Assembly (NCBI GenBank): GCA_046330075.1
Contig: JAXLTL010000007.1
Span: 130,562 to 194,561, forward strand
Reading direction: 5' to 3'
Length of the DNA stretch: 64,000 nt
From: JAJTFW01 sp046330075
GTDB lineage: Bacteria > Bacteroidota > Bacteroidia > AKYH767-A > OLB10
The stretch's first letter is position 1; each line of letters starts with the position of its first letter. A program made the position numbers and the translations under genes. Shown here piece after piece: positions 27,624-35,905 of this stretch. The notes below the pieces were generated by a model. It had not been told where the DNA came from. It saw only the letters and a program-made list of their open reading frames with translations, and made no database searches.

Positions 27624-28057
27624 GGCGGTTTTGGTGTTGACTTCCGCACGGAGGCTCCTTCACGTATAGCAATTAAACTGCATCCTGGTTGAAAGGGTTA
27701 CACATTCCTGAAAAATCTGTTATCGGCTGAAAAATATTTTTGTAGCGTATTTTATCATAAAGCACTGAAAAAGAGTCGTTAAACACGAGTTTTCGTTACA
27801 AAACCAATGCTATAAAATACGATATTTTCGTCGAAAGGTTACGGTTGTTTGAAAGAAAAATGAGGGGAATTCTTACAAAATCCAAACCTCCTCCTACGCG
27901 GTTGCGGAGAAAAAGAAGTGCATTCGCCGCAACTTTTGCGGAGAATAGTGTGTCCGCTTTTTCAGTTCTAAACTGCTGCGAGATGATTTTATAGCAAGGG
28001 TTCAGGACTTGCCCCGGGCAAAGCCTCAGGATTCTGATCCCTTGCTGTATATAAAAA
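27624..28057. other. intergenic region upstream of the export operon
   Basis: About 430 bases without a credible gene. It should hold the promoter of the minus-strand Wza-Wzc-Wzx operon, but no perfect TAnnTTTG box was found. It contains a 10-base inverted repeat (CGTATTTTAT at 27746-27755 and ATAAAATACG at 27812-27821) that could be an operator, and a structured 39-base element at 27994-28032 described separately. Confidence 0.5.
27993..28046 (+). repeat. palindromic intergenic element, copy 1
   Basis: A 39-base segment (27994-28032) is repeated in inverted orientation at 29082-29120 with 37 of 39 bases identical. This copy sits inside a larger hairpin with 13-base arms AGCAAGGGTTCAG (27993-28005) and CTGATCCCTTGCT (28034-28046), one mismatch. 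The core TTGCCCCGGGCAA is itself palindromic. Confidence 0.7.
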
Positions 28058-28091
28058 AATCCCCCACCAGTGATCTTACCGATGGGGGATT
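28053..28091 (-). terminator. rho-independent terminator of the T9SS cargo gene at 28109
   Basis: On the minus strand a 9-bp stem (AATCCCCCA/TGGGGGATT) is followed by a run of seven T. It lies 18 bases after the stop codon. Confidence 0.8.
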
Positions 28092-28108
28092 GTTATGATA
28101 ATGGTTGT

Positions 28109-28942
28109 TTACCGCACCACCAGCTTCGATTGCAGCACCTGATCACCGGCGCGCATCACAATGGTGTATACTCCGGCTGCGAGGGCATCGGCATTCACTT
28201 CGGCTTTGTAGTTGCCGGCGTTCAACTCCTGATTCAACACATTCTGCACCAATCGGCCGTTGAGATCATAAATGCGGATATCCGTTACCGTTGTACGATC
28301 GAGGGTGAAGGGAACGAGGGCGATACCGGCAGCAGGATTTGGGTTTGGCGAAGAGAGGGTAATACCGGAATAGCTAAACTCGTCAACGCCAACCGGGCCT
28401 CCTAAAGCGAAATCATCAAATTGCGCCCAGCTGCCTGCATTTACCCCGACGGAGTTGTAGAAAGTCAGATAGATGACACAGGAAACCGGGTTCGGGCCAT
28501 TGCCAAAAATTGGAACAACCGCTTGTGTATAAACAGATTGGTTGTTAGCAAACATAATGCTGCCACCGGCCGTGCTTTGATTGTTAGCATCTGAAAAGTA
28601 GACAATCGCCTGCACCGCATCATTACCCAGGAAGCCTGCCTTGTAGTAAAACGAAACGCTGCCATAATTTTGCGTTACCGGAAACCCATTACCTCCAGAA
28701 CCGGCACTTGTAAGCAAGCCCTGTAGGACTCCTGTTCCGGTAGAAACCACTTCCATCCGCACTGCTGATGAGCCAATATAGGAATCGCTTGTTTGTGTGA
28801 TCGGAGTCACAACTCCGGAGATGTTATTGGTGGACCATAGATCGGGCGCACCATTGGACCAGTTTTCCATGCCGGCGTTGGGAATCTGTGCCAGGAGACT
28901 CATTGGAAGAATTGCAACGATTGAAAGTAAACGTTTCTTCAT
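28109..28942 (-). CDS. T9SS cargo protein, paralogue A
   Basis: A 277-residue secreted protein. A signal peptide (LLSIVAILPMSLLAQ) leads to a carbohydrate-binding-module-like or jelly-roll-like N-terminal region (IPNAGMENWSNGAPDLWSTNN), common in Bacteroidota secreted proteins, and a type-A T9SS C-terminal domain (SSPNPNPAAGIALVPFTL ... GVYTIVMRAGDQ ... SKLVVR). It has exactly the same length as paralogue B upstream, and the last 55-60 residues are nearly identical to it, while the middle has diverged. No catalytic motif is seen. The next gene in transcription order is beyond a strong terminator. Confidence 0.85.
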   Translation of the reverse strand: MKKRLLSIVAILPMSLLAQIPNAGMENWSNGAPDLWSTNNISGVVTPITQTSDSYIGSSAVRMEVVSTGTGVLQGLLTSAGSGGNGFPVTQNYGSVSFYYKAGFLGNDAVQAIVYFSDANNQSTAGGSIMFANNQSVYTQAVVPIFGNGPNPVSCVIYLTFYNSVGVNAGSWAQFDDFALGGPVGVDEFSYSGITLSSPNPNPAAGIALVPFTLDRTTVTDIRIYDLNGRLVQNVLNQELNAGNYKAEVNADALAAGVYTIVMRAGDQVLQSKLVVR

Positions 28943-29027
28943 TGATTCAGTTTGATTGAATGTAACAGGATTAGAGCTTAGTTTTCAGGAGACAATATAG
29001 GTAAAATACTTCGGCCGAATAATAAAT

Positions 29028-29065
29028 AAAATCCCCCATCAATGACAACACCAATGGGGGATTTT
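29028..29065 (-). terminator. bidirectional hairpin terminator downstream of paralogue B
   Basis: A perfect 12-bp stem, AAAATCCCCCAT (29028-29039) and ATGGGGGATTTT (29054-29065), with a 14-base loop. It matches the stem sequence of the terminator after paralogue A, showing that gene and terminator were duplicated together. Confidence 0.8.
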
Positions 29066-29129
29066 ACAGCTAGGGCTTAGGATCCCGAGGCTTTGCCCGG
29101 GACAAGTCCTGAACCCTTGCGATAGCTGT
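29066..29129 (-). repeat. palindromic intergenic element, copy 2 (inverted)
   Basis: Reverse-oriented copy (29082-29120) of the 39-base element at 27994-28032. Here the outer arms of the hairpin are different (ACAGCTA at 29066-29072 and TAGCTGT at 29123-29129) but still complementary. It lies between the stop of paralogue B and its terminator, whereas copy 1 lies beyond the terminator of paralogue A. Confidence 0.7.
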
Positions 29130-29963
29130 TTACCGCACCACCAGCTTCGATTGCAGCACCTGATCACCGGCGCGCATCACAATGGTGTATACTCCGGCAG
29201 CGAGGGCATCGGCATTCACTTCGGCTTTGTAGTTGCCGGCGTTCAACTCCTGATTCAACACATTCTGCACCAATCGGCCGTTGAGATCATAAATGCGGAT
29301 ATCCGCCACCGTTGGATGAATGAGTGTGAACGGGACCAGACAAATGCCGCTGGCCGGGTTAGGGGTGGGAGAAGAGATACTGTTATGATCACCGATCAAT
29401 TCCTCAATACCGACAGCGGCACCAAACGCGATGTCGTCAATCTGAGCATAGGAGCCTACATGCGCCGAATTGGTGTTGCTGATGGCAAAATAGATGATGG
29501 CAGATACCGGATTCGGGGCGAACACATTGATGGGCACCACTGCCTGCGTGTAGACGTTTAAATTGCTGGTATAGACATCGCTGCCACCTGCAGTTGGCTG
29601 GGTGTTGAAATCGCTGATGATAATGGAAGCATTTAACTCATCGCCACCCAGAAGGTTTGTTTTGTAGTAAAAAGAAAAACTGGAATAGTTAGAGGTTACC
29701 GGGAAACCGGTACCGCTGGTGCCCGTACTGGAGATGAGTCCGGGAATATCACCTGCAAACGAACTAACCACCTCCAGCCGCACCGCTGAGGAGCCACCGT
29801 GTGCGTTAGCTGTTTGTGTAACCGGAGTTGCGATGGTGGGAATATTATTGGTTGACCATTGGTCAGGAGTTCCGTTCAGCCATGTTTCCATGCCGGCATT
29901 GGGAATCTGCGCCAGCGCGGCCATTGGAAGAGCGAAGAACAATGAGAGTAGGTGTTTTTTCAT
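29130..29963 (-). CDS. T9SS cargo protein, paralogue B
   Basis: A 277-residue secreted protein starting at the ATG at 29963 (MKKHLLSLFFALPMAALAQ signal peptide); an upstream in-frame start adds a leader that would hide the signal. It shares the IPNAGMETWLNGTPDQWSTNN opening, overall length and almost identical C-terminal sorting domain with paralogue A. The first Ala-Gln cleavage context and the SSPTPNPASGICLVPFTL linker are typical of type-A T9SS cargo. Molecular function unknown. Arose with its neighbour by tandem duplication. Confidence 0.85.
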   Translation of the reverse strand: MKKHLLSLFFALPMAALAQIPNAGMETWLNGTPDQWSTNNIPTIATPVTQTANAHGGSSAVRLEVVSSFAGDIPGLISSTGTSGTGFPVTSNYSSFSFYYKTNLLGGDELNASIIISDFNTQPTAGGSDVYTSNLNVYTQAVVPINVFAPNPVSAIIYFAISNTNSAHVGSYAQIDDIAFGAAVGIEELIGDHNSISSPTPNPASGICLVPFTLIHPTVADIRIYDLNGRLVQNVLNQELNAGNYKAEVNADALAAGVYTIVMRAGDQVLQSKLVVR

Positions 29964-29983
29964 GTAGGGGAGATTTTCAAGTG

Positions 29984-30014
29984 CAAAGATCGGTGAATAC
30001 ACCCGATAATGAAA
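29984..30014 (-). promoter_or_regulatory. candidate Bacteroidota promoter for paralogue B
   Basis: On the minus strand GATCTTTG (29991-29984) differs by one base from TAnnTTTG, with TTC exactly 19 bases upstream (30011-30013 region). It lies 20 bases before the start codon. Confidence 0.35.
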
Positions 30015-30143
30015 GATGTTTCTTATCAGAAGAAAGGGATTGGGCTGGTCTGCCGCCCTTTTTTGTTAACATTCACCTCCTGAAAAGCCGTATCGCAAAG
30101 CCTAAATCCCCCATCCAAATTGGCTACTTTCGTGTCCATTCAC

Positions 30144-30575
30144 ATGCAGGTACACATCATCAACCGATCCGGACACGCCTTACCGGCCTATGAAACCGCT
30201 GCCTCGGCGGGCATGGACCTTCGTGCCTGTCTGGAAAACCCCATCACCATACATCCCGGACAACGTTTGCTGGTTCCCACCGGACTCTTCATCGCCCTTC
30301 CCATCGGCTTCGAAGCGCAAGTGCGGCCCCGCAGCGGACTTGCCGCCAAGTACGGCATCACCGTGCTCAATAGTCCCGGCACCATCGATGCCGACTACCG
30401 TGGAGAAATCAAGGTCATCCTCATCAACCACGGACAAGAAGCCTTCATCATCAACAACGGCGAACGCATCGCGCAGCTGGTCATTGCCCGCCACGAACGC
30501 GTGGAATGGGCCGAGACCAATACCCTCGAAGAAACCGCCCGTGGAACCGGAGGGTTCGGTTCGACGGGGAAATAA
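30144..30575 (+). CDS. dut: dUTP diphosphatase
   Basis: A 143-residue trimeric dUTPase hydrolysing dUTP to dUMP and pyrophosphate, keeping uracil out of DNA. All five motifs are present: ASAGMDLRA, RPRSGLA, GTIDADYRGEIKVILIN, ERIAQLVI and the C-terminal RGTGGFGSTG. The ATG at 30144 (MQVHIINRSGHALPAYE) matches the family start; an upstream TTG is not needed. It is followed by a sugar nucleotidyltransferase after 104 bases that contain a palindrome. Confidence 0.95.
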   Translation: MQVHIINRSGHALPAYETAASAGMDLRACLENPITIHPGQRLLVPTGLFIALPIGFEAQVRPRSGLAAKYGITVLNSPGTIDADYRGEIKVILINHGQEAFIINNGERIAQLVIARHERVEWAETNTLEETARGTGGFGSTGK

Positions 30576-30591
30576 GGGGGGCGATCCCGCT

Positions 30592-30641
30592 GGCTTCGTC
30601 CGATAGCTATCGGACTCCGCTCAGCCACCGGAGCTGAAGCC
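30592..30641 (+). repeat. dispersed intergenic repeat with 18-bp perfect palindrome
   Basis: GTCCGATAGCTATCGGAC (30598-30615) is a perfect palindrome inside a GGCTTC...GAAGCC hairpin (30592-30641). The shared core CTCCGCTCAGCCACCGG recurs at 35494-35518, so this is a small dispersed element between genes. Confidence 0.6.
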
Positions 30642-30679
30642 ACCGTCAACTGCAAACTGATAACTGAAAATATAATTTT

Positions 30680-31681
30680 ATGAGAATCATCGTTCCAATG
30701 GCCGGCATGGGAAAGCGCATGCGGCCTCACACACTCACCACTCCGAAACCATTGGTTCCGGTAGCGGGTAAACCGATTGTTCAGCACCTTGTGGAGGACA
30801 TCATCCGCATGTGCAACCAGAAGGTAGAGGAGATCGCCTATGTTGTAGGGCGTTTTGGTGAGGAAGCCGAGAAGAATCTGGTCAAAATTGCCGAGAACCT
30901 CGGTGCGAAGGGAACCATCCACTATCAGGATACGCCGCTCGGTACCGCACACGCCATCCTTTGTGCTGAGAGCGCGTTGAGAGGTCCGGTGGTAGTGGCG
31001 TTTGCCGATACCCTCTTCAGTGCCGACTTCCGCATGGACGACGACTGCGATGGTGTAATCTGGGTAAAACAGATTGAAGATCCCCGCCAGTTCGGAGTAG
31101 TAAAGACCGGAGCTGATGGTGTGATCACCGACTTCGTAGAGAAGCCACAGGAATTTGTGAGCGACCTTGCCATCATCGGCATCTACTATCTCAAAGATGG
31201 AGAGAACCTCCGCAGCGAACTGCAGTATCTCATCGACAACAACATCAAGGACAAAGGCGAATTCCAGCTCACCAACGCCCTTGAAAACATGAAAGCCAAG
31301 GGCAAGCGCCTCAAAGCCGGAAAAGTAGACGAATGGCTCGACTGTGGTAACAAAGACGCCACCGTGTACACCAATCTCCGTGTACTTGAAATCAAATATC
31401 CCAACAACCACATCGCATCCACGGCCAAAGTGAACAACAGTGTGATTATTCCACCCTGTTACATCGGCGACGGAGCGGTGATAGAAGCTTCGGTAGTTGG
31501 TCCCCACGTAAGTGTAGGAGCCAATACCAAACTCAACCACTGTGTGGTGAAGAACAGTATCCTCCGCGATCACAGCGTATTAAAAGAAGCCATGATTGAC
31601 AATTCACTCGTGGGCAGCTACGTTCACTACAAAGGCGGATTCCGCGACCTCAGTACAGGTGATTACAGCACCGAATCATAA
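30680..31681 (+). CDS. sugar nucleotidyltransferase (RmlA/GlmU-like) with C-terminal hexapeptide helix
   Basis: A 333-residue nucleotidyltransferase making an NDP-sugar from a sugar-1-phosphate. The N-terminus carries the signature IVPMAGMGKRMRPHTLTTPKPLVPVAGKP; VAFADTLFSADF provides the metal-binding Asp. The C-terminal quarter has left-handed beta-helix repeats (VNNSVIIPPCYIGDGAVIEASVVGPHVSVG). It may feed the polysaccharide locus, but NDP and sugar specificity are not readable. It abuts the TPR lipoprotein gene with no spacing, so the five genes from here to 35487 form one likely operon. Confidence 0.88.
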   Translation: MRIIVPMAGMGKRMRPHTLTTPKPLVPVAGKPIVQHLVEDIIRMCNQKVEEIAYVVGRFGEEAEKNLVKIAENLGAKGTIHYQDTPLGTAHAILCAESALRGPVVVAFADTLFSADFRMDDDCDGVIWVKQIEDPRQFGVVKTGADGVITDFVEKPQEFVSDLAIIGIYYLKDGENLRSELQYLIDNNIKDKGEFQLTNALENMKAKGKRLKAGKVDEWLDCGNKDATVYTNLRVLEIKYPNNHIASTAKVNNSVIIPPCYIGDGAVIEASVVGPHVSVGANTKLNHCVVKNSILRDHSVLKEAMIDNSLVGSYVHYKGGFRDLSTGDYSTES

Positions 31682-33433
31682 ATGATGAACTATACCAAAT
31701 CGCTTCACGCGTCGGTTTTCTGCGCGCTCTGGCTCTTCGCGGCCTGCTCCGGTACCAAACCCACGGCAGCCGGACCCTCTGCTCCTAAGGGCGGATCAGG
31801 GCTTACCGAAAAGCAGCACATCGATGCCACCTACGCGTTTTTTGATGCGCAGAAAGAAAAAGTATCGGGCAACGATCAGCGCGCCCTCGAACTCTTCGCC
31901 CAATGCCTGCGCATTGATACGAAGAACCATGCTGCCATGTACGAGATGGCCTCCATCTACAATCAGAAAGGCAAGGTGAACGACGCGCTTTTCTTTGCAA
32001 AGGGTGCTGCTGACCTCGACCCGAAGAACGAATGGTACCAGCTCCTCCTCGCCAATACATACGAGAAAGGCGGCAAGTTCAGCGAAGCCATCACCATCTA
32101 CCAGCAGCTCTACAAAAAATATCCTGACCGCGTGGAATATCTCTTCAGCGAATCGGACGCACTGCTCATGCAGGGAAAGCTGCAGGAAGCGATCAAGGTA
32201 TACGATGAAATCGAGAAGCACATCGGGGTGAGCCGGGAGATGACACAGCAGAAACAACGGCTCTATCTCAAGATGGGCAAGGTGAACGAAGCGGCAGCCG
32301 AACTGGAGAAGCTCATCAAGACCGAACCCGATAACCTCGACAACTACTCATTACTGGTAGAGCTCTGGCAGGTAAACGGAAAGAACGACAAAGCGATGGA
32401 AACGATTCGCCGCATGCAGGCCATCGATCCTGAAAACCCCTCCATTGCCCTCGCCCTCGCCGAACAATACCGCAGTGAAGGCAAACGTGCTGAATCTTTT
32501 GAAGAGCTGAAGAAAGCATTCGCCTCTCCGCAACTCCCCAGCGAAGTCAAGATCCGCATCCTTACCAGCTATCTTCCCCTTGTGGAAAACAGTTCCGAGA
32601 TGCTCGATCAGTCGCTCGAACTCAGCAAGCGTATGAGTCAGGCCCATCCAGCCGAAGCCGCACCGCAAACGGTGTATGGCGATTTTCTCACCATCAACAA
32701 GCAATACAGCGAAGCCCGCACACAATACCGCGCCGGACTCGCCATCGATAAGAAAAGCATACAAGCCTGGCAACAGCTGCTGCTGGTAGAATCAGAGCTG
32801 CGCGACTATACGGCGATGGAAAGCGAAGCCGAAGAAGCACAGGGATTATTTCCCGATCAGAGCGTGATCTATCTCTTCAACGGCATTGCCAAGATTCAGA
32901 ATAAGAAATACGATGACGCTGCGCGCACCTTACTCAGCGGCAGCAAACTGGTGGTCGACAACGATCAGCAGCTCATGGAATTCTACTCCAACCTCGGTGA
33001 TGTCTATGACAAGCTGAAGAAGTTCGAAGACTCCGATAAATACTATCAGAAAGCGCTTAACATCGATGGCAGTAATGTGTATGTACTCAACAACTGGGCC
33101 TACTACCTCAGTGTACGCAACGAACAGCTGGAGAAAGCTGCAGAGATGTCGAAGAAAAGCAACGAATTGAGTCCGGACAATGCCAATTTCCTCGACACTT
33201 ACGCCTGGATTCTCTACCGGCAGGGCAAATTCCAGGACGCCCTTACCTGGCTCGACAAGGCACGGCTGGCCGGAGGCGACAACAACGGTACTGTCCTTGA
33301 ACACTACGGCGATGTCCTCTACAAACTTGGCCGTGTCAGCGAAGCCCTCACCTGGTGGCAGAAAGCCAAAGCTACCGGCGAATATTCCGAACTCCTTGAA
33401 AAGAAACTGAACGAGAAAAAGCTGTATGAGTAA
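31682..33433 (+). CDS. TPR-repeat lipoprotein
   Basis: A 583-residue protein with a lipobox (ALWLFAACSG, Cys about 24) followed almost entirely by tetratricopeptide repeats (at least ten, for example MYEMASIYNQKGKVNDALFF and LLNNWAYYLSVRNEQLEKAAEM). It should be anchored in the envelope and act as a protein-binding scaffold. It could start at either of the two tandem ATGs. Its 3' end overlaps the DUF4292 lipoprotein gene by 8 bases. Genomes of this phylum often keep this TPR-DUF4292-EnvC-like order, so a shared envelope role is plausible. Confidence 0.88.
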   Translation: MMNYTKSLHASVFCALWLFAACSGTKPTAAGPSAPKGGSGLTEKQHIDATYAFFDAQKEKVSGNDQRALELFAQCLRIDTKNHAAMYEMASIYNQKGKVNDALFFAKGAADLDPKNEWYQLLLANTYEKGGKFSEAITIYQQLYKKYPDRVEYLFSESDALLMQGKLQEAIKVYDEIEKHIGVSREMTQQKQRLYLKMGKVNEAAAELEKLIKTEPDNLDNYSLLVELWQVNGKNDKAMETIRRMQAIDPENPSIALALAEQYRSEGKRAESFEELKKAFASPQLPSEVKIRILTSYLPLVENSSEMLDQSLELSKRMSQAHPAEAAPQTVYGDFLTINKQYSEARTQYRAGLAIDKKSIQAWQQLLLVESELRDYTAMESEAEEAQGLFPDQSVIYLFNGIAKIQNKKYDDAARTLLSGSKLVVDNDQQLMEFYSNLGDVYDKLKKFEDSDKYYQKALNIDGSNVYVLNNWAYYLSVRNEQLEKAAEMSKKSNELSPDNANFLDTYAWILYRQGKFQDALTWLDKARLAGGDNNGTVLEHYGDVLYKLGRVSEALTWWQKAKATGEYSELLEKKLNEKKLYE

Positions 33434-34268
33434 TCTGCGATTTTTTCGTACTGCCATTGCCGTTATACTCCTCGCTGCGTTGGCGGGCTGTAAAACACGG
33501 CAAAAGGCACCACCCGTACCACCGGTGACCTCGGTAAAGCCCATGGAAAACGAATCGGTACAGGACCTCCTCAGCCGTCTCGACTCCGCCAGTTTCAAAG
33601 CCGAGTGGATCAATGCCAAGGCCAGCGTCACCACCATCGACGACGGAAACGAAACCAGTTTCAATATCAGCATGCGCGCGAAGAAAGACAGCGTTATATG
33701 GATCTCCATCTCTCCGCTGCTCGGCATTGAAGTAGCCCGTGTGCTCATCACCCCCGACACCGTCAAATTCCTCGACCGGCTCCACGGAAAATATCAGGTC
33801 AACACGTTCGAGACCATCAACAAACTGCTGCAGCTGAAAGTCAACTTCGAGATCGTGCAATCGCTGCTCTACGGCAACTTCTTCGCCTACAAGAAAAACG
33901 AAAACCGGTTCAACAGTGTCTACCTCGAAGACAAATACTACATCCTCAGTTCGCTCACCAAGCACAAGCTCAAACGCTCGCTGGAAGAAAAAGACCCCAA
34001 CAAGCCCATCATTCAGGACGTCTACATCAACCACGTATACTTCCGCATCCTCAAGATGGCGGTGGAGGACCAACGCATTGGCAAATCATTAGAGACCGAA
34101 TACGATGATTTCCGTGTCACGGAAGCCGGGCAATTTCCGTTTAAGTCGGTCACCCGCATAACAGCAGAGAAAAATTTTGAAATACGCATTGAATACGGAA
34201 AAGTCAGCACCGGCGAGCCGCAGGAATTCCCATTCAGTGTCCCCAACAACTATGAGCGTGAACGGTAA
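33426..34268 (+). CDS. DUF4292 lipoprotein
   Basis: A 280-residue predicted outer-membrane or periplasmic lipoprotein with lipobox LLAALAGC (Cys about 22). The body matches the LolA/LolB-like DUF4292 pattern: IKASVTTIDDG-type first strands, MRAKKDSVIWISISPLLGIEVARVLITPDTVKFLDRL, then IVQSLLYGNFF. The fold is related to lipoprotein carriers, so a lipid- or lipoprotein-handling role is likely but unproven. Translationally coupled to both neighbours (8-base overlap before, 17-base overlap after). Confidence 0.85.
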   Translation: MSNLRFFRTAIAVILLAALAGCKTRQKAPPVPPVTSVKPMENESVQDLLSRLDSASFKAEWINAKASVTTIDDGNETSFNISMRAKKDSVIWISISPLLGIEVARVLITPDTVKFLDRLHGKYQVNTFETINKLLQLKVNFEIVQSLLYGNFFAYKKNENRFNSVYLEDKYYILSSLTKHKLKRSLEEKDPNKPIIQDVYINHVYFRILKMAVEDQRIGKSLETEYDDFRVTEAGQFPFKSVTRITAEKNFEIRIEYGKVSTGEPQEFPFSVPNNYERER

Positions 34269-35487
34269 GCGAATACTATGGATGATAGCGATGCTGATGA
34301 TTTCCATCGGCCAGCTCAGCGCGCAAACAAAGAAAGACCTCGAAGCGAAGAAAGCACGCATTCAGAAAGAGATTGACTTCACGAACAAGCAGCTCAAGAT
34401 CGTAGAGAAAAACAAAAACGCCACCGCTGAACAGCTCGGCGCGTTAAGGAAGAAGATCCAGCTGAGAGAAGCGCTGATTGGCACCATCAACGGAGAGATC
34501 CGCAGTTTAGGAGGAGAAATCGAGACCACTTCCAAAGAAATCGGAAACCTCGAATCGCAGTTGCAGAAGTTGCGCAACGAATATGCTGCGATGATAAGAT
34601 ACGCGTACAAAAACAGGAACGTATACCAGCAGATGATGTTTGTATTTGCGGCCAGCGATTTCAACCAGGCCTACAAACGCATGAAATACCTGCAGCAATA
34701 CGGAATGTACCGCCGTCAGCAGGCCGATCAGATTACCAATACGCAGAACCAGCTCAACGGAAAGAAAACCGAACTCGAGCAACGCAAGAACGAAAAGACC
34801 TCGCTCCGGAATTCCGAGCAACAGCAGAAAAGCACGCTTGAGAAAGAGCGCAAAGAGCAAGACAAGCTCCTGCAGAACCTCACGGACAGGGAGAAGCGGT
34901 TAAGGAAAGAGCTCGCCGACAAGCAGGCTGCCAAGAAAAAACTCGACAATGCCATTGAGAACATCATCCGCAAGGAGATAGAAGCGGCGAAGAAAAAGGC
35001 GACAGCAGAAGGAAAGAAAAACGTAACAAACGCCAATGTCTTCACGCTGACTCCCGAGGCGGCCAGGCTCAGCAACAGTTTCAGCGGCAACAAAGGATCA
35101 TTACCCTGGCCGGTAGAGTCGGGCACCATCACCGAGACCTTCGGCGAACACCCGCACAAAGAACTCAAAGGCATCATTGTAAAGAACAACGGTATCGACA
35201 TACAATCCGGCAAGGGCGCGGCAGCCCGTGCTGTTTTTGACGGAACGGTCAGTGGTGTAGTCAGCATTCCCGGTGCCGGCAAAGCGGTGATCATCCGTCA
35301 CGGGGATTACCTCACCGTATACTCCAACCTCAGCACGGTAACAGTGGGTACCGGCGACAAAGTCACCACCAAGCAGAAGATCGGCACCATTGGCGACGCC
35401 GACGAAGGCGGACGCGGACAGATTCACTTAGAGATCTGGAAAAGCTCTGCGAAGCTCGATCCGAAGCTTTGGCTGGCGAGGAGGTAA
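34252..35487 (+). CDS. EnvC-like murein hydrolase activator with degenerate LytM domain
   Basis: A 411-residue exported protein starting at ATG 34252 (signal IAMLMISIGQLSAQ). A long coiled coil follows (about residues 26-270: KKDLEAKKARIQKEIDFTNK, GKKTELEQRKNEKTSLRNSE) and then an M23/LytM domain (about 295-411). Two zinc-site positions look altered: the usual HxGxD region is NNGIDI, and the usual HxH near the end is QIHLEIW with only one His. This resembles EnvC-type activators, which have lost hydrolase activity and switch on amidases at the division site. Confidence 0.85.
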   Translation: MSVNGKRILWMIAMLMISIGQLSAQTKKDLEAKKARIQKEIDFTNKQLKIVEKNKNATAEQLGALRKKIQLREALIGTINGEIRSLGGEIETTSKEIGNLESQLQKLRNEYAAMIRYAYKNRNVYQQMMFVFAASDFNQAYKRMKYLQQYGMYRRQQADQITNTQNQLNGKKTELEQRKNEKTSLRNSEQQQKSTLEKERKEQDKLLQNLTDREKRLRKELADKQAAKKKLDNAIENIIRKEIEAAKKKATAEGKKNVTNANVFTLTPEAARLSNSFSGNKGSLPWPVESGTITETFGEHPHKELKGIIVKNNGIDIQSGKGAAARAVFDGTVSGVVSIPGAGKAVIIRHGDYLTVYSNLSTVTVGTGDKVTTKQKIGTIGDADEGGRGQIHLEIWKSSAKLDPKLWLARR

Positions 35488-35905
35488 TCCTGTGGCTTCG
35501 GCTCCGCTCAGCCACCGGGCAGTTGTCAGTTTTCAATTACTGGTTTCTGACGGCCATATAACGTAATCTGCACGAGTACTAATTGCTATAAGGGCAGACA
35601 GCCGTGGGGATACAATTCGAACGCAGGGTATCCTACCAGAAAACCCGGCCCTCAGCACCGCTGGTTTTTGAAGCGTAGTGTACGGCGGAATAGACGGAGG
35701 GAAGCGCCGATTGGAATGAGGCGATCACCCGACGGCCCGCTGTATACAAGCGAAAAAAATTCCGCGATAGCGGAAAGGCGGTGGTGCAGGCCTTGATCTT
35801 TTTGGTTACTTTTTCTATCAAGAGAAAAAGTAACTGGGGGTTTGGGGGCAAAGCCCCCTTGGGCTGCGAAAATCGGGAACAGCAGAGAATAAGCGGCAAT
35901 TGTCG
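35488..35905. repeat. intergenic region with stacked palindromic elements
   Basis: About 420 bases between convergent genes, with no real gene. It begins with a copy of the CTCCGCTCAGCCACCGG element (35494-35518). Then come three hairpins: TTCCGC-gata-GCGGAA (35760-35775), GTTACTTTTTCT-atcaag-AGAAAAAGTAAC (35805-35834, 12-bp arms) and GGGGGC-aaa-GCCCCC (35844-35858). The last two could terminate transcription from both sides. The AAAAAGTAAC hairpin resembles a repeat I know to be widespread between Bacteroidota genes. An open frame here (35633-35899, minus) only reads through the repeat. Confidence 0.65.

Noticed and set aside
30395..31573. 392-codon open frame on the minus strand
   Set aside because: It is antisense to dut and the nucleotidyltransferase, which have full family motifs; the minus frame lacks any recognisable domain.
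32930..33766. 278-codon minus-strand open frame
   Set aside because: Antisense to the TPR and DUF4292 lipoprotein genes, no family features.
33372..34073. 233-codon minus-strand open frame
   Set aside because: Antisense shadow of the DUF4292 gene, low-complexity acidic translation.
35633..35899. 88-codon minus-strand open frame
   Set aside because: It is a read-through of palindromic intergenic repeats, a common source of false small genes.
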